In this document: positions 9,253 through 18,077 of the stretch, in pieces
How positions within the stretch are numbered: the first letter of the stretch is position 1
How the letters are laid out: every line of letters begins with the position of its first letter
Source of the DNA: CAVSRC01 sp963782045
GTDB lineage: Bacteria; Pseudomonadota; Alphaproteobacteria; Rhizobiales; Kaistiaceae
Assembly: GCA_963782045.1 (NCBI GenBank)
Contig: CAWAIR010000003.1
Location: 62,001-126,000 of the forward strand
Reading direction: 5' to 3'
DNA: 64,000 bases
Translations under genes and position numbers: made by a program
The notes under the pieces: generated by a model
What the model was told of the DNA's origin: nothing
Databases searched by the model: none
The model's input: only the letters and a program-made list of their open reading frames with translations

Positions 9253-10035
9253 TCACGCCCTGACGGCGACGATGAACAAACGGGGAAAGCGGAAAAGCAC
9301 GCGGCCATCGGCAAGCGGCGGATAGGCTTCCGCCAGCCTCGCCTCGTAGCGCGACAGGAAGGCCGCCCGCTCGCTCTCGTCGAGCCGATCGAGATAGGGG
9401 CGCAGGCCCGTCGAGCGCACCATCGCGACGATCGCCGCGGCATCCTTCAGGGGGTGGTTGTAGAGCGTGTGCCAGACGTCGATGCGCGCCGCATCGGCCT
9501 GGAGCAGATTGTAGTAATCGGCGGGGGTGCCGATCGCCTCACGCGCGATGGGCTCGCGGAATTTCCCCGCCCATGGCCCCTCGGCGGCGACCGCGCGCAT
9601 CAGCGTGTGGGATGGCTCGCTGGCGACATTGTCGGGCATCTGCACGGCCAGCACGCCGCCCGCGGAGAGCGCATGGAACAGGCGCCTGAGCGCCCCCCTG
9701 TGGTCCGGCACCCATTGGAAGGTGGCGTTGGCGAACAGGAGATCGACCGGCGCATCGGACGCCCCCGGAGTCCAGCTCGCCACATCCGCCTCGACGAAGC
9801 TGACGGCGGGCAGGCGCTCGCGCGCCGCCGCCAGCATCTCCGGCGAGGAATCGAGGCCGACGATCTCGGCTTGCGGGAACCGCTCGACCAGCAGCTCGGT
9901 CGAATTGCCCGGTCCGCAGCCGATGTCGACCGCGCGGCGGACTTGCGCGAGCGGCACGGCGGCGAGCAGGTCGCGGGCCGGACGCGCGCGCTCGTCGGCG
10001 AACTTCAAGTATTGCGATGGGGACCAGGCGGACAT
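9253..10035 (-). CDS. tam: Class I SAM methyltransferase, trans-aconitate 2-methyltransferase type
   Basis: The 260-residue protein has the Tam-type opening MSAWSPSQYLKFADERARPARDLL in blocks, the SAM-binding motif VDIGCGPGNSTELL (about 35-48), acidic LDSSPEML, and FANATFQWVPDH. Family members methylate trans-aconitate, an inhibitory by-product of the TCA cycle. I chose the ATG at 10035 because homology starts there; the longer frame to 10131 adds an unrelated sequence. It stands alone, convergent with the SulP gene. Substrate assignment follows family resemblance, and a related small-molecule methyltransferase is possible. Confidence 0.82.
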   Translation of the reverse strand: MSAWSPSQYLKFADERARPARDLLAAVPLAQVRRAVDIGCGPGNSTELLVERFPQAEIVGLDSSPEMLAAARERLPAVSFVEADVASWTPGASDAPVDLLFANATFQWVPDHRGALRRLFHALSAGGVLAVQMPDNVASEPSHTLMRAVAAEGPWAGKFREPIAREAIGTPADYYNLLQADAARIDVWHTLYNHPLKDAAAIVAMVRSTGLRPYLDRLDESERAAFLSRYEARLAEAYPPLADGRVLFRFPRLFIVAVRA

Positions 10036-10063
10036 GGGGCGATCCAGTTCAGGCGATTCAGCG

Positions 10064-11170
10064 TCATTCGTAACGATACTTGTTGCCGAGCGCCGTGAAG
10101 TAACCGCCGTTCTCGCGCATCGGATAGGCATTCACCAGCAGGTTTCGCGCCGGATAGTAGAAGTGGAGGAAAGGATCGCCCCTCGCCGCGGTCTGGTCCA
10201 CGCACAATCCGTCGAGGCAGAAGCGCGGGTGCCAGTAGAACCATTTCCGGTTGACCTGTCCCGGCCCGCCATGGGCGAGAAGGTCAGCCTCGCGATAGAG
10301 TGTTGCCATCCGTCCGTATGACATGCGATCGGCCGAGAACGAGATCAAGCCGAAGTCCGGTGATGCGTCGGCTACCAACCAGCCCACAGCAAGCTCGCAG
10401 CCATGGATGTGGTCGCGACAGGGGCCCTCGTGCACGCATTTGTCGATCTGCACGGACCCCTCGGAGGCCGGCGCCGCGCCGGCGCAGCGCACGCCGCCTG
10501 TGAGCTTCCTGACCTCGACGCGATAGCCGTGGAACATGCCGTTCTTGCCGTCGGGCGTCACGTCGCGCGGCGCGTCGCGATACCAGGGAAAGTCCCGTTC
10601 GAGACTGCGCGGCACGGACCAGCCGCCCTCCCAGCCGCCGACGCGGGTCGCTGAGGCTGACCGGATATCAAGCCCATCGGCGCCCAATCCGAACAAGGAC
10701 GGGACGTCGTAGAGAACCATGCGCCGGGGATCGTGGACATCGTCGAACCACAATGCCTGCGCCCTGTAGAACAGGCCCTTGTCCCCCTTGGCGTCGGCGC
10801 CGTCCGGATCGTGGGGATGCAACGCCACGCTCGTTCCCACGGGCGGCAGCGGGTTGGCCCACCGGCACGGCAGCAGCGTCCGGATGACCAGCAGCGAACC
10901 GTCGTGAAGCACGAAGTGATTGTCTTCGCCGCGCCGCTGTCCGTGCCAGCCGGGTGCTATTCCGCCGGTCACGATGGAGACCATGCAATCGCTGTAGGTG
11001 CGGCTGGTCAGGCGCACAGAGCCATCGTCCAGAACGACATCGGTGGCGACGCGATAGCGCGCGGTATCGGAGAGGCCGAACAGGCCGACAAGAAACAGTC
11101 CGACGAAGAACAACAGACCAGCGCCGGCGGCAACGACCAGAAGGACAGCAATACGCCCGAGATATCTCAC
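10064..11170 (-). CDS. Hypothetical membrane-anchored protein
   Basis: I do not recognise this 368-residue protein. Residues 8-32 form one strong hydrophobic segment (VLLVVAAGAGLLFFVGLFLV), followed by a long soluble region, presumably periplasmic. Six to eight Cys residues (for example GVRCAGAAP, DKCVHEGPCRDHIHGCE, PRFCLDGLCVDQ) could form disulphides. Many Trp and Tyr residues and the absence of catalytic motifs suggest a structural or binding role. It ends 28 bp before the methyltransferase gene in the same direction, so they may be co-transcribed. Confidence 0.6.
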   Translation of the reverse strand: MRYLGRIAVLLVVAAGAGLLFFVGLFLVGLFGLSDTARYRVATDVVLDDGSVRLTSRTYSDCMVSIVTGGIAPGWHGQRRGEDNHFVLHDGSLLVIRTLLPCRWANPLPPVGTSVALHPHDPDGADAKGDKGLFYRAQALWFDDVHDPRRMVLYDVPSLFGLGADGLDIRSASATRVGGWEGGWSVPRSLERDFPWYRDAPRDVTPDGKNGMFHGYRVEVRKLTGGVRCAGAAPASEGSVQIDKCVHEGPCRDHIHGCELAVGWLVADASPDFGLISFSADRMSYGRMATLYREADLLAHGGPGQVNRKWFYWHPRFCLDGLCVDQTAARGDPFLHFYYPARNLLVNAYPMRENGGYFTALGNKYRYE

Positions 11171-11194
11171 GCCTGCGGGCTCCCCAAGGCTTCG

Positions 11195-11545
11195 ATGCCC
11201 CAGGAATACCAGTCAAATGTTGACGCTTCGCAACCTTCGGTGGCCAGAAACCGCCGCGGGGCGATCCTGATCCTGGACACTCGCGGCCTTACCCAATCCG
11301 ACCTCGCCCGCCTGTTCGGTTCCAGCCGCCGGGCGGCCGAGGTGCTGAACGGGAAGCGTGACCCGTCCAAGGCAATGATCCGCACGCTGGCCGCAGAGTG
11401 GGGGCTCGACGCCAACGCGGCTGATCGGAGCGCGGCGGAAGGCGGCCTGACGCCGGGCAATCAGCCGAGATCGACGCCCATCGCCTCGGCGATCAGGGTG
11501 AAATCCTCCACGGGCACGGCAAAGCTGCCGCGCCGGAAGGCATAG
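11195..11545 (+). pseudogene. HigA-like antitoxin HTH remnant
   Basis: The frame from ATG 11195 encodes LTQSDLARLFGSSRRAAEVL, NGKRDPSKAMIR and TLAAEWGLDA, the helix-turn-helix C terminus of HigA/XRE antitoxins that accompany HigB toxins. The N-terminal part normally preceding it is missing, replaced by about 30 unrelated residues, and no toxin gene is adjacent. The frame then runs about 85 bases into the convergent EVE-domain gene, which an intact gene would rarely do. I read it as a truncated leftover of a toxin-antitoxin locus; a small expressed DNA-binding protein is not excluded. Confidence 0.5.
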
Positions 11546-11892
11546 CCCCAGTTGGTCTTGCCGCCGGTGAGGCTCAGCCGGTCGAGGAGCGGATGGATCG
11601 GCGCCTCGCGGCCCTTTGCCCAGGCGACATCGCGGCGAAACGGCAGGAAGCCACCCCCCATCTCGCCCTGATAGGGCTCGCCCGGCCTGATCCGGCCAAT
11701 GGCCGTGAAAGCCTGCACCGGCTCGCCGGCACCATAGGCCGTGCGCGGCGAATAGTAGGCGATCCAGTTACCCGGGTGGAGGCGCCGAACCGGCGCTTCC
11801 TTGCCGTGGCCGAGCTGGCAGAAGCCCCCGGCCACGCCCTTCATGACGTGGTCACGCGCGGCGACACCGATCCAGTAGCGTGTTTCGGACAT
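11461..11892 (-). CDS. EVE domain-containing protein (UPF0310)
   Basis: The 143-residue protein matches the UPF0310/EVE family: RYWIGVAARDHVMKG at the start, GFCQLGHGKEAPVRRL, GNWIAYYSPRT, then FTAIGRI and FRRDV. EVE domains are related to PUA and YTH domains and bind modified bases in DNA or RNA; they often accompany restriction or defence genes. Nothing of that kind is adjacent here, and the ettA gene lies upstream on the same strand, 50 bp away. The start at 11892 coincides with the conserved N terminus. Confidence 0.85.
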   Translation of the reverse strand: MSETRYWIGVAARDHVMKGVAGGFCQLGHGKEAPVRRLHPGNWIAYYSPRTAYGAGEPVQAFTAIGRIRPGEPYQGEMGGGFLPFRRDVAWAKGREAPIHPLLDRLSLTGGKTNWGYAFRRGSFAVPVEDFTLIAEAMGVDLG

Positions 11893-11942
11893 GACGCCGA
11901 GGCTAGCACGGCCCCTGACAGCTTTCTGTCAGCAGCCGGGCA

Positions 11943-13595
11943 TTACCGCGCGAACTGCTTGTACTTGACCCGGTGGTGGTTGGCGGCGTCGGCGCCCAGC
12001 CGACGCACCTTGTCGGCCTCGTATTCCTCGAAGTTGCCCTCGAACCACTCGACATGGCTGTCGCCCTCGAAGGCGAGGATGTGGGTGGCGAGTCGGTCGA
12101 GGAACATGCGGTCGTGCGAGATGACCACGGCGCAGCCGGCGAAGTCCTCCAGCGCATCTTCGAGCGCCGCCAGCGTCTCGGTATCGAGGTCGTTGGTCGG
12201 CTCGTCCAGGAGGAGCACGTTGGCGCCGCTCTTGAGCAGGCTGGCGAGATGCACACGGTTGCGCTGGCCGCCCGACAGCGAGCCCACCTTCTGCTGCTGG
12301 TCGCCGCCCTTGAAGTTGAAGGCGCCGACATAGGCGCGCGAATTCATCTCGCGTTTTCCCAGCTTGATGATGTCCTGCCCCTCGGAGATCTGCTCCCACA
12401 CGGTCCGGTTGGCATCGAGATCGTCGCGGCTCTGGTCGACATAGCCGAGATGGACCGTGTCGCCGAGGCGGATCGCGCCTGAATCGGGCTTTTCCTGGCC
12501 GGTGAGCATGCGGAAGAGCGTGGTCTTGCCCACGCCGTTCGGCCCGATGACGCCGACGATGCCGCCCGGCGGCAGCTTGAAGGAGAGCTCGTCGATCAAG
12601 AGCCGGTCGCCGTAGCCCTTCGACAGGTTCTCGACCTCGATGACGGTGTCGCCGAGACGCTCGCCCGGCGGAACGATGATCTGGGCGGTGCCGGGCGCGC
12701 GCTCCTCATTGCGCTGGACCAGTTCCTCATAGGCGCGAATGCGCGCTTTGGATTTCGTCTGGCGGGCGCGCGGGCTGGCGGCGATCCACTCGCGCTCGTG
12801 CGCCAGAGCGCGCTGGCGGGCGGCATCCTCGCGGCCCTCCTGCTCCAGGCGCTTGGCCTTCTTCTCGAGATAGGCCGAGTAGTTGCCCTCGTAGGGAATG
12901 CCGCGGCCACGGTCGAGCTCGAGGACCCAGCCGGTGACATTGTCGAGAAAGTAGCGGTCGTGGGTGACGATCAGGATGGCGCCCGGATATTCACGCAGGT
13001 GCTTCTCCAGCCAGCGCACGGTTTCGGCGTCGAGATGGTTGGTCGGCTCGTCGAGCAGCAGCAGGTCGGGCTGGCGCAGCAGCAACTGGCAGAGCGCCAC
13101 GCGGCGCCGCTCGCCGCCCGACAGCGTCGTCACGTCGGCGTCGTTGGGCGGGCAGCCGAGCGCGTCCATCGCCTGCTCGACCTGGGCGTCGAGGTCCCAG
13201 AGATTCTGGCTGTCGATCTGGTCCTGGAGCCTGGTCGCCTCCTCCGCCGTCTCGTCGGAGTAGTTCATCATCAGCTCGTTGTAGCGGTCGATGAGCGCCT
13301 GCTTTGCGGCGACGCCCTCCATCACGTTGCCGAGCACATCCTTGTCCGGGTCGAGCGGCGGCTCCTGGGCCAGATAGCCGACGGTGGCGCCCTCGGCGAG
13401 CCACGCCTCGCCGGCGAACTCCTTCTCGTTGCCGGCCATGATCTTGAGCAGCGTCGACTTGCCCGAGCCGTTCGGACCCAGAACGCCAATCTTGGCATCA
13501 GGATAGAAGGAGAGGTTGATGTTCTCGAGGACCTTCTTGCCGCCCGCATAGGACTTGGTCAGGCCTTGCATGTGATAGATGAACTGGCGCGCCAT
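11943..13595 (-). CDS. ettA: Energy-dependent translational throttle protein EttA (ABC-F ATPase)
   Basis: This 550-residue ABC-F protein has two ATPase domains and no membrane segments. Walker A sequences are GPNGSGKST (about 40) and GPNGVGKTT (about 350); signatures are TLSGGERRR and SLSGGQRNR; Walker B regions are LLLLDEPTNHLD and VLLLDEPTNDLD. The start ARQFIYHMQGLTKSY and the linker RARQTKSKARIRAYEEL are EttA-specific. In E. coli it binds the ribosomal E site and gates entry into elongation according to ATP/ADP ratio. Length and motifs are complete. It appears monocistronic, with a 112-bp gap to the next gene upstream. Confidence 0.95.
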   Translation of the reverse strand: MARQFIYHMQGLTKSYAGGKKVLENINLSFYPDAKIGVLGPNGSGKSTLLKIMAGNEKEFAGEAWLAEGATVGYLAQEPPLDPDKDVLGNVMEGVAAKQALIDRYNELMMNYSDETAEEATRLQDQIDSQNLWDLDAQVEQAMDALGCPPNDADVTTLSGGERRRVALCQLLLRQPDLLLLDEPTNHLDAETVRWLEKHLREYPGAILIVTHDRYFLDNVTGWVLELDRGRGIPYEGNYSAYLEKKAKRLEQEGREDAARQRALAHEREWIAASPRARQTKSKARIRAYEELVQRNEERAPGTAQIIVPPGERLGDTVIEVENLSKGYGDRLLIDELSFKLPPGGIVGVIGPNGVGKTTLFRMLTGQEKPDSGAIRLGDTVHLGYVDQSRDDLDANRTVWEQISEGQDIIKLGKREMNSRAYVGAFNFKGGDQQQKVGSLSGGQRNRVHLASLLKSGANVLLLDEPTNDLDTETLAALEDALEDFAGCAVVISHDRMFLDRLATHILAFEGDSHVEWFEGNFEEYEADKVRRLGADAANHHRVKYKQFAR

Positions 13596-13707
13596 TCCGC
13601 ACTCCGCTTGGGCTCGAGCGGCCCGTCAGACAGGATCGATTGGGAAGTTGGCGCCTATGTAGTCGAAGGTCGCTGCGACTGCAATCGGCTGGATCGCAGG
13701 CTTCAGG

Positions 13708-14616
13708 TCAGAGCGGAGAAGGACCCGCAGCGCTCGAGCCGTCCTCCGGATGGGTTGCAGGCGCCGTCCCCAGCGACGGCAGGACATCGCGGATGTGATC
13801 GCCGAGCGCACTGGCGACCGAAGAGGGCCGCTGTTCGGCAAATTCCAGCGCAATGCCGATTTCGGGGAGCGGCGGAAGCCCGGCGGTGACGATGTGGAGA
13901 TCGGGCGGGACCGCCGTGCGGGTCAGAACACTGATTGCGTGACCGGAGCGCGCGATGGCGATGAGCCCCGCAAGGCTGTTGCTGGCAAAGGCCACCCTGT
14001 AGCGGCGATTGACCGCCTCCATGGCGTCGCACGCCGCCCGATAGTCGAGCGTCACCGGAGCCGACAGCGCCAGCGGCAGGATGGCGCTGGCCAGGATGGG
14101 CGGCTCCTCGGCATTGGCCACCCAAACGAAGCGCTCACGGCGGATTACGTCGCCGTTGCCGGGATCGGGAAGCGACACCAGCGCCACGTCGATCTGGCGC
14201 CGGTGAAGCAGGGGACGCAGCTCCGAGGTCGGCGCGCAGACCATGCGTAACTCGACATCGGGGTGCAGCGCGCAGAAATCTCTCAAAAGCTCGGGCACGA
14301 AGGCGATCGAATAGTCCTCTGGACACCCGAAGCTGACGGCCCCCGTCAACGCCGTGCCGCTCATGTCGGCGAGGATATCGTCGTGCCGCGCCAGCAGGGA
14401 TTCGGCGTGCGCCAGCAGCTTCTCGCCGGCGGCCGTGAGGCGGACCCCGGCCCCGGTCCGGTGCAACAGCGGCTGGCCGACCATCTCTTCCAGCCGGTGC
14501 ATCTGCATGCTGAGCGCCGACTGGGTGCGCCCGACCTGCAGCGCGGCGAGACTGATCGAGCCCGTCCGCGCAATGACGGTGAAGCTTCTGAGCAGTGCCA
14601 GGTCGAGAAACCGCAT
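13708..14616 (-). CDS. dgdR: LysR-type regulator of the divergent dialkylglycine decarboxylase gene
   Basis: The 302-residue LysR-type regulator starts MRFLDLALLRSFTVIARTGS and continues with the HTH region VGRTQSALSMQMHRLEE (about 30-46); the rest is a periplasmic-binding-like effector domain. It is transcribed away from dgdA across a 98-bp gap holding a perfect inverted repeat. In Burkholderia cepacia DgdR is the LysR-type repressor of dgdA with this same divergent layout. The gene name follows from this context; the effector is presumably a dialkylglycine such as 2-aminoisobutyrate. I chose the ATG at 14616 over a longer frame that would overlap the operator. Confidence 0.82.
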   Translation of the reverse strand: MRFLDLALLRSFTVIARTGSISLAALQVGRTQSALSMQMHRLEEMVGQPLLHRTGAGVRLTAAGEKLLAHAESLLARHDDILADMSGTALTGAVSFGCPEDYSIAFVPELLRDFCALHPDVELRMVCAPTSELRPLLHRRQIDVALVSLPDPGNGDVIRRERFVWVANAEEPPILASAILPLALSAPVTLDYRAACDAMEAVNRRYRVAFASNSLAGLIAIARSGHAISVLTRTAVPPDLHIVTAGLPPLPEIGIALEFAEQRPSSVASALGDHIRDVLPSLGTAPATHPEDGSSAAGPSPL

Positions 14617-14628
14617 GCCATCAGGCCG

Positions 14629-14656
14629 ATTGATATCCCAATCAAACAATATCAAT
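14629..14656. promoter_or_regulatory. LysR-type operator between dgdR and dgdA
   Basis: ATTGATAT (14629-14636) and ATATCAAT (14649-14656) form a perfect 8-bp inverted repeat with a 12-base spacer, in the divergent intergenic region. Symmetry, length and position are those of a LysR-family binding site controlling both promoters. Confidence 0.7.
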
Positions 14657-14714
14657 TTGCCTGCATCTGCAAGGGTTGCTAGCCGTGAGCAAACGGCCAG
14701 CGGAGGCGCTTTCC

Positions 14715-16022
14715 ATGTCGCTCAACGACGACCCCGCATTCTGGGCATCCGCCCGCAAGCATCTGACCCGCTACGGGCCGAGCTTCGAGCAGATCATCGT
14801 GGAGCGCGCCGAGGGCAGCTTCGTCTACGACGCCGACGGGCGCGCCATCCTCGACTTCACCTCGGGCCAGATGAGCGCCGTGCTCGGTCACGGCCATCCC
14901 GACATCGTGGCGACCGTCCATAAGCAGGTGGCCACCCTCGATCACCTGTTCAGCGGAATGCTGTCGCGACCCGTCGTCGAACTGGCGTCGCGTCTTGCCG
15001 CCCTGGCGCCGGGCCTCGACCGCGTGCAGTTGTTGACGACCGGCGCCGAATCCAACGAGGCGGCGATCCGCATGGCGAAGCTGGTGACCGGCGGCCACGA
15101 AGTCGTCGCCTTCGCCCAGAGCTGGCACGGCATGACCGGGGCCGCGGCCTCGGCGACCTATAGCGCCGGTCGGCGCGGCTACGGGCCGGCCGCCGCCGGA
15201 TCGCTCGTCATTCCGGCACCCAACGCCTACCGCCCGCGCTTCGCCCATGTCGACGGTTCGAACGATTGGCAGGCGGAGCTGGACGACGCGTTCTGGCTGA
15301 TCGATCGCCAGTCGACCGGCAGCCTCGCGGCCTTCATCGCCGAGCCCATCCTGTCGAGCGGCGGCATCCTCGAACTGCCGCCCGGCTATCTCGCTGCGCT
15401 CAAGCAGAAATGCGAGGAGCGCGGCATGCTGCTCATCCTCGACGAGGCTCAGACCGGCGTCGGCCGCACCGGACACATGTTCGCCTTCCAGCGCGACGGC
15501 GTGACGCCCGACATGATGACCCTGTCGAAGACGCTTGGCGCCGGGCTGCCGCTGGCTGCCGTCATGACCACCGAGGTGATCGAGCAGAAGGCGTTCGACC
15601 GGGGATTTCTCTTCTATACGACGCACGTCTCCGATCCGTTGCCCGCCGCCGTCGGCGTCACGGTGCTCGATGTCGTCGCACGTGACGGCCTCGTCGAGCG
15701 GGCGGTCGCGAGCGGTGAGCGGCTGCGCAACGGCCTCCTCGCCCTCCAGCAAAGGTTCAAGTGCATCGGCGACGTGCGCGGGCGCGGCCTTCTGCTCGGG
15801 CTGGAGATCGTCACCGACCGGCAGACCAAGGCGCCGGGCTTCGAACTCGGCGCCCGCATCATGGAAGAGGCCATGCTGAGGGGGCTCAGCATGAACATCG
15901 TCAAGCTGCCGGGCATGGGCGGCGTCTTCCGCATCGCCCCTCCCCTCACCGTTTCGGATGACGAGATCGACCAGGGTGTGGAGATCCTGTCGGAGGCGAT
16001 CGCGGCGGCCACGAAACACTGA
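14715..16022 (+). CDS. dgdA: 2,2-dialkylglycine decarboxylase (PLP)
   Basis: This PLP enzyme of the class III aminotransferase fold decarboxylates and transaminates 2,2-dialkylglycines, giving a ketone and L-alanine. The 435-residue protein follows the Burkholderia enzyme closely: MSLNDDPAFWASARKHL, FTSGQMSAVLGHGHP (Gln52), AESNEAAIRMAKLVTG, AQSWHGMTGAAASATYSAG, LILDEAQTGVGRTG (Asp243), TLSKTLGAGLPLAA (Lys272, the Schiff-base lysine) and LPGMGGVFRIAPPLTV. The ATG at 14715 has GGAGG nine bases upstream and matches the known N terminus. A strong hairpin follows the stop. Regulation is probably by the divergent DgdR. Confidence 0.93.
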   Translation: MSLNDDPAFWASARKHLTRYGPSFEQIIVERAEGSFVYDADGRAILDFTSGQMSAVLGHGHPDIVATVHKQVATLDHLFSGMLSRPVVELASRLAALAPGLDRVQLLTTGAESNEAAIRMAKLVTGGHEVVAFAQSWHGMTGAAASATYSAGRRGYGPAAAGSLVIPAPNAYRPRFAHVDGSNDWQAELDDAFWLIDRQSTGSLAAFIAEPILSSGGILELPPGYLAALKQKCEERGMLLILDEAQTGVGRTGHMFAFQRDGVTPDMMTLSKTLGAGLPLAAVMTTEVIEQKAFDRGFLFYTTHVSDPLPAAVGVTVLDVVARDGLVERAVASGERLRNGLLALQQRFKCIGDVRGRGLLLGLEIVTDRQTKAPGFELGARIMEEAMLRGLSMNIVKLPGMGGVFRIAPPLTVSDDEIDQGVEILSEAIAAATKH

Positions 16023-16063
16023 CGGCGCGGCGGCGGCCCAGTGTTCGGGCGGGCTGTGATAAC

Positions 16064-16092
16064 GGCGACGCCGCAAGAAATGCGGCGTCGCC
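16064..16092. terminator. Strong hairpin between convergent dgdA and cupredoxin genes
   Basis: GGCGACGCCGCA, loop AGAAA and TGCGGCGTCGCC form a perfect 12-bp stem at 16064-16092 between two convergent stops. No T-run follows on either side, so it is a probable bidirectional termination or RNA-end structure. Confidence 0.6.
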
Positions 16093-16114
16093 TGCGCTCT
16101 CGTCGTCCCTTCGG

Positions 16115-16615
16115 CTATTTCGTGACCGCGAGCTCGGTCCACATGCCCGCGGCGTAGTGGCCGGGCTCGTTGCAGAACAAGAGGTACGTGCCGGGCGTGA
16201 GAGCAACCGTCAGCGTCCCCGACGCACCCGGATCGAGGTTGGAGAGCTCACCCCTTTCGCCGGGCTCATCATCATCGACCGCCTTTTCGGCCGCGACATA
16301 GGGCAAGGGATCGCCCTTCTCGTCGAGCTTCATGACGACCATCTCATGGATCTTGACCGTGGAGGTGTTGGTGACCTTGAAGGTCACCAGGCCTGCCCTT
16401 GCCCGATCCGGCAAGACCTTGACCCCCATGGTCATTCTCGACGCATCGATCCTGACACCGGGGCGATAGGCCTCACCGGCGACCATCTGGACGGGGGCGC
16501 CCTTGTCCCACAGCGACACGTCGACGGTGGTGGCGGCCATGGCCGGCCCGGGAGCCACGGACATGAAAAGGGAAGAGAGCAGTGTCAGCGACGCGTCTAT
16601 GGCCGCGGCAATCAT
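16115..16615 (-). CDS. Exported cupredoxin-like copper protein
   Basis: The 166-residue protein has an N-terminal signal (hydrophobic LTLLSSLFMSVAPGPAMAA, cleavage probably after AMA) and a plastocyanin/azurin-type domain. The type 1 copper ligands are visible in LLFCNEPGHYAAGM (Cys, His, Met), and an upstream His in VKIHEMVVMKL supplies the fourth. KVTNTSTVKIHE is the usual cupredoxin strand. It probably works as a periplasmic electron carrier or copper-binding protein. No nitrite reductase or oxidase is adjacent to name its partner. The start at 16615 gives a normal signal peptide. Confidence 0.82.
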   Translation of the reverse strand: MIAAAIDASLTLLSSLFMSVAPGPAMAATTVDVSLWDKGAPVQMVAGEAYRPGVRIDASRMTMGVKVLPDRARAGLVTFKVTNTSTVKIHEMVVMKLDEKGDPLPYVAAEKAVDDDEPGERGELSNLDPGASGTLTVALTPGTYLLFCNEPGHYAAGMWTELAVTK

Positions 16616-16722
16616 GGTCAGTCTCCTCCCCCTACGACAGCCGAGAACAGACCGCAGATGCGGTGAACCATGAGCAGGATAAGCCATCGGCGGGACGGCG
16701 AATTGCGTCAGATCAAAGTCGT

Positions 16723-18055
16723 TCAAATCCGGCGCGGGCCGCTTCGCGCAGCCGACGCGCCCCTCGGCCGCTGACCGCGCACCGCCACCACCAGCGTTTC
16801 CAGCACGATCGCCGCGAGGAAGAAGCCGACGATCCAGGCGAGGCTGACGCGGTCTGTCTCCCACGTATGCCAGAGCAGCACGGCGAGCGCGGCGAGGGAG
16901 AACAGCGCGCCGGCGAGCGGCACCGCGGCATAAATCGCGATGCGCCCGCGCAAGCGCCAGGCCGACAGGTTGACGGCGGCGAAGATCGCCAGGAACACGG
17001 CGCTGGCGAAGGACGAGATGACGGTGAGATCGGCAAGCAGCAGGAACGCACCGGTCAACACCGAGAGCACGACGAGCGACACCCACGGCACTTCCCGCGT
17101 GCGCTCGCGCATGGAGAAGACGCGGGGGAGCGCGTGCTCCGCCGCCATCACCATCGCCAGCCGCGCCGCGCCAAACAGCGTGGCGTTGATCGCGGAAGCG
17201 GTCGACATCAGCGCGGCGATGCCGATGAGCACGAAGCCCGCCTGACCGAGTGTCGGCCGCGCCGCTACCGCCAGCACGTACTCCTGATCCTTGGCCACCT
17301 CGGCCGGGGTCAGGTTGCCCAGCGCCACGAGGCTCACCACGACGTAGATCGCCGAGGTGATGAGGATGGCGAGGATCAGCCCGCGCCTGAGGTCCTTTGC
17401 CGGATCGCGCATCTCCTGGATGGCATTGGGGATCAGTTCGAAGCCTTCGTAGGCGACGAAGATCAGCCCGGCGGCGACGAACGGCGCGGCGACGCCCTGA
17501 TCGAAGACGGGCAGCATGTTGCCCGCCCGCACGGTCGTCAGCCCGGCGACGGCGAAGAGTGCCAAAATCGCCACCTTGGTGCCGACGATGACAAGCTCCA
17601 CCAGCCCGGAGGTCTTGGCGCCGAACAGGTTGATGCCGAGGAAAGCGGCGACGACGAGAAGCGCAAGCCCCGGCGCCAGCCATCCGGAAGCGGTGCCGAG
17701 CATCGCCGCGCCATAGGCGCCGAAGGTGGTGGCATAGAGGGCGAGCGTACCGATGTAGCCGGCGACCAGCAGCCAGCCGGCGACACCGGCCACCAGCATG
17801 TTTGCGAAGGCGTGCTCGACATAGGTGAAGCTGCCGCCGTCGTCACGAAAGGCAAGCCCGAGATGGGCGTAGGAGATGCCGGTGAGCAGCGCCACGATGC
17901 CGCCGAAGACCATGGCGAGGGCGACCGCGTGGCCGGCCGTCTCGATGGCCAGCCCGAGCACCGCGAAGATGCCGCCGCCGACCATGCCGCCGATGCCGAG
18001 CGCCACGATCTCGGCGAGGCTGAGCTTGCCGTCGCTGCCAGCGGGCCGGCTCATG
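16723..18055 (-). CDS. APC-family amino acid/polyamine permease
   Basis: The 443-residue inner-membrane protein has about 12 hydrophobic segments. Family markers are VALGIGGMVGGGIFAVLGLA near the N terminus (unwound first helix GGxxGxGIF), LIFVAYEGFELIPNAIQEMRDP in the middle, and ALMSTASAINATLFGAARL. These point to the APC superfamily; the substrate cannot be told. It lies 22 bp downstream of the ferredoxin-reductase-like gene on the same strand, so the two probably form an operon. I chose the ATG at 18055 (MSRPAGSDGK); a longer frame would reach into the upstream gene. Confidence 0.82.
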
Positions 18056-18077
18056 TCATCCCCTCCCCTGGCGCGCC

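Noticed and set aside
16115..17683. A single long minus-strand protein joining the cupredoxin and the APC region
   Set aside because: The upstream two-thirds lies out of frame with the permease and is a shadow; the cupredoxin has its own start and signal peptide at 16615.
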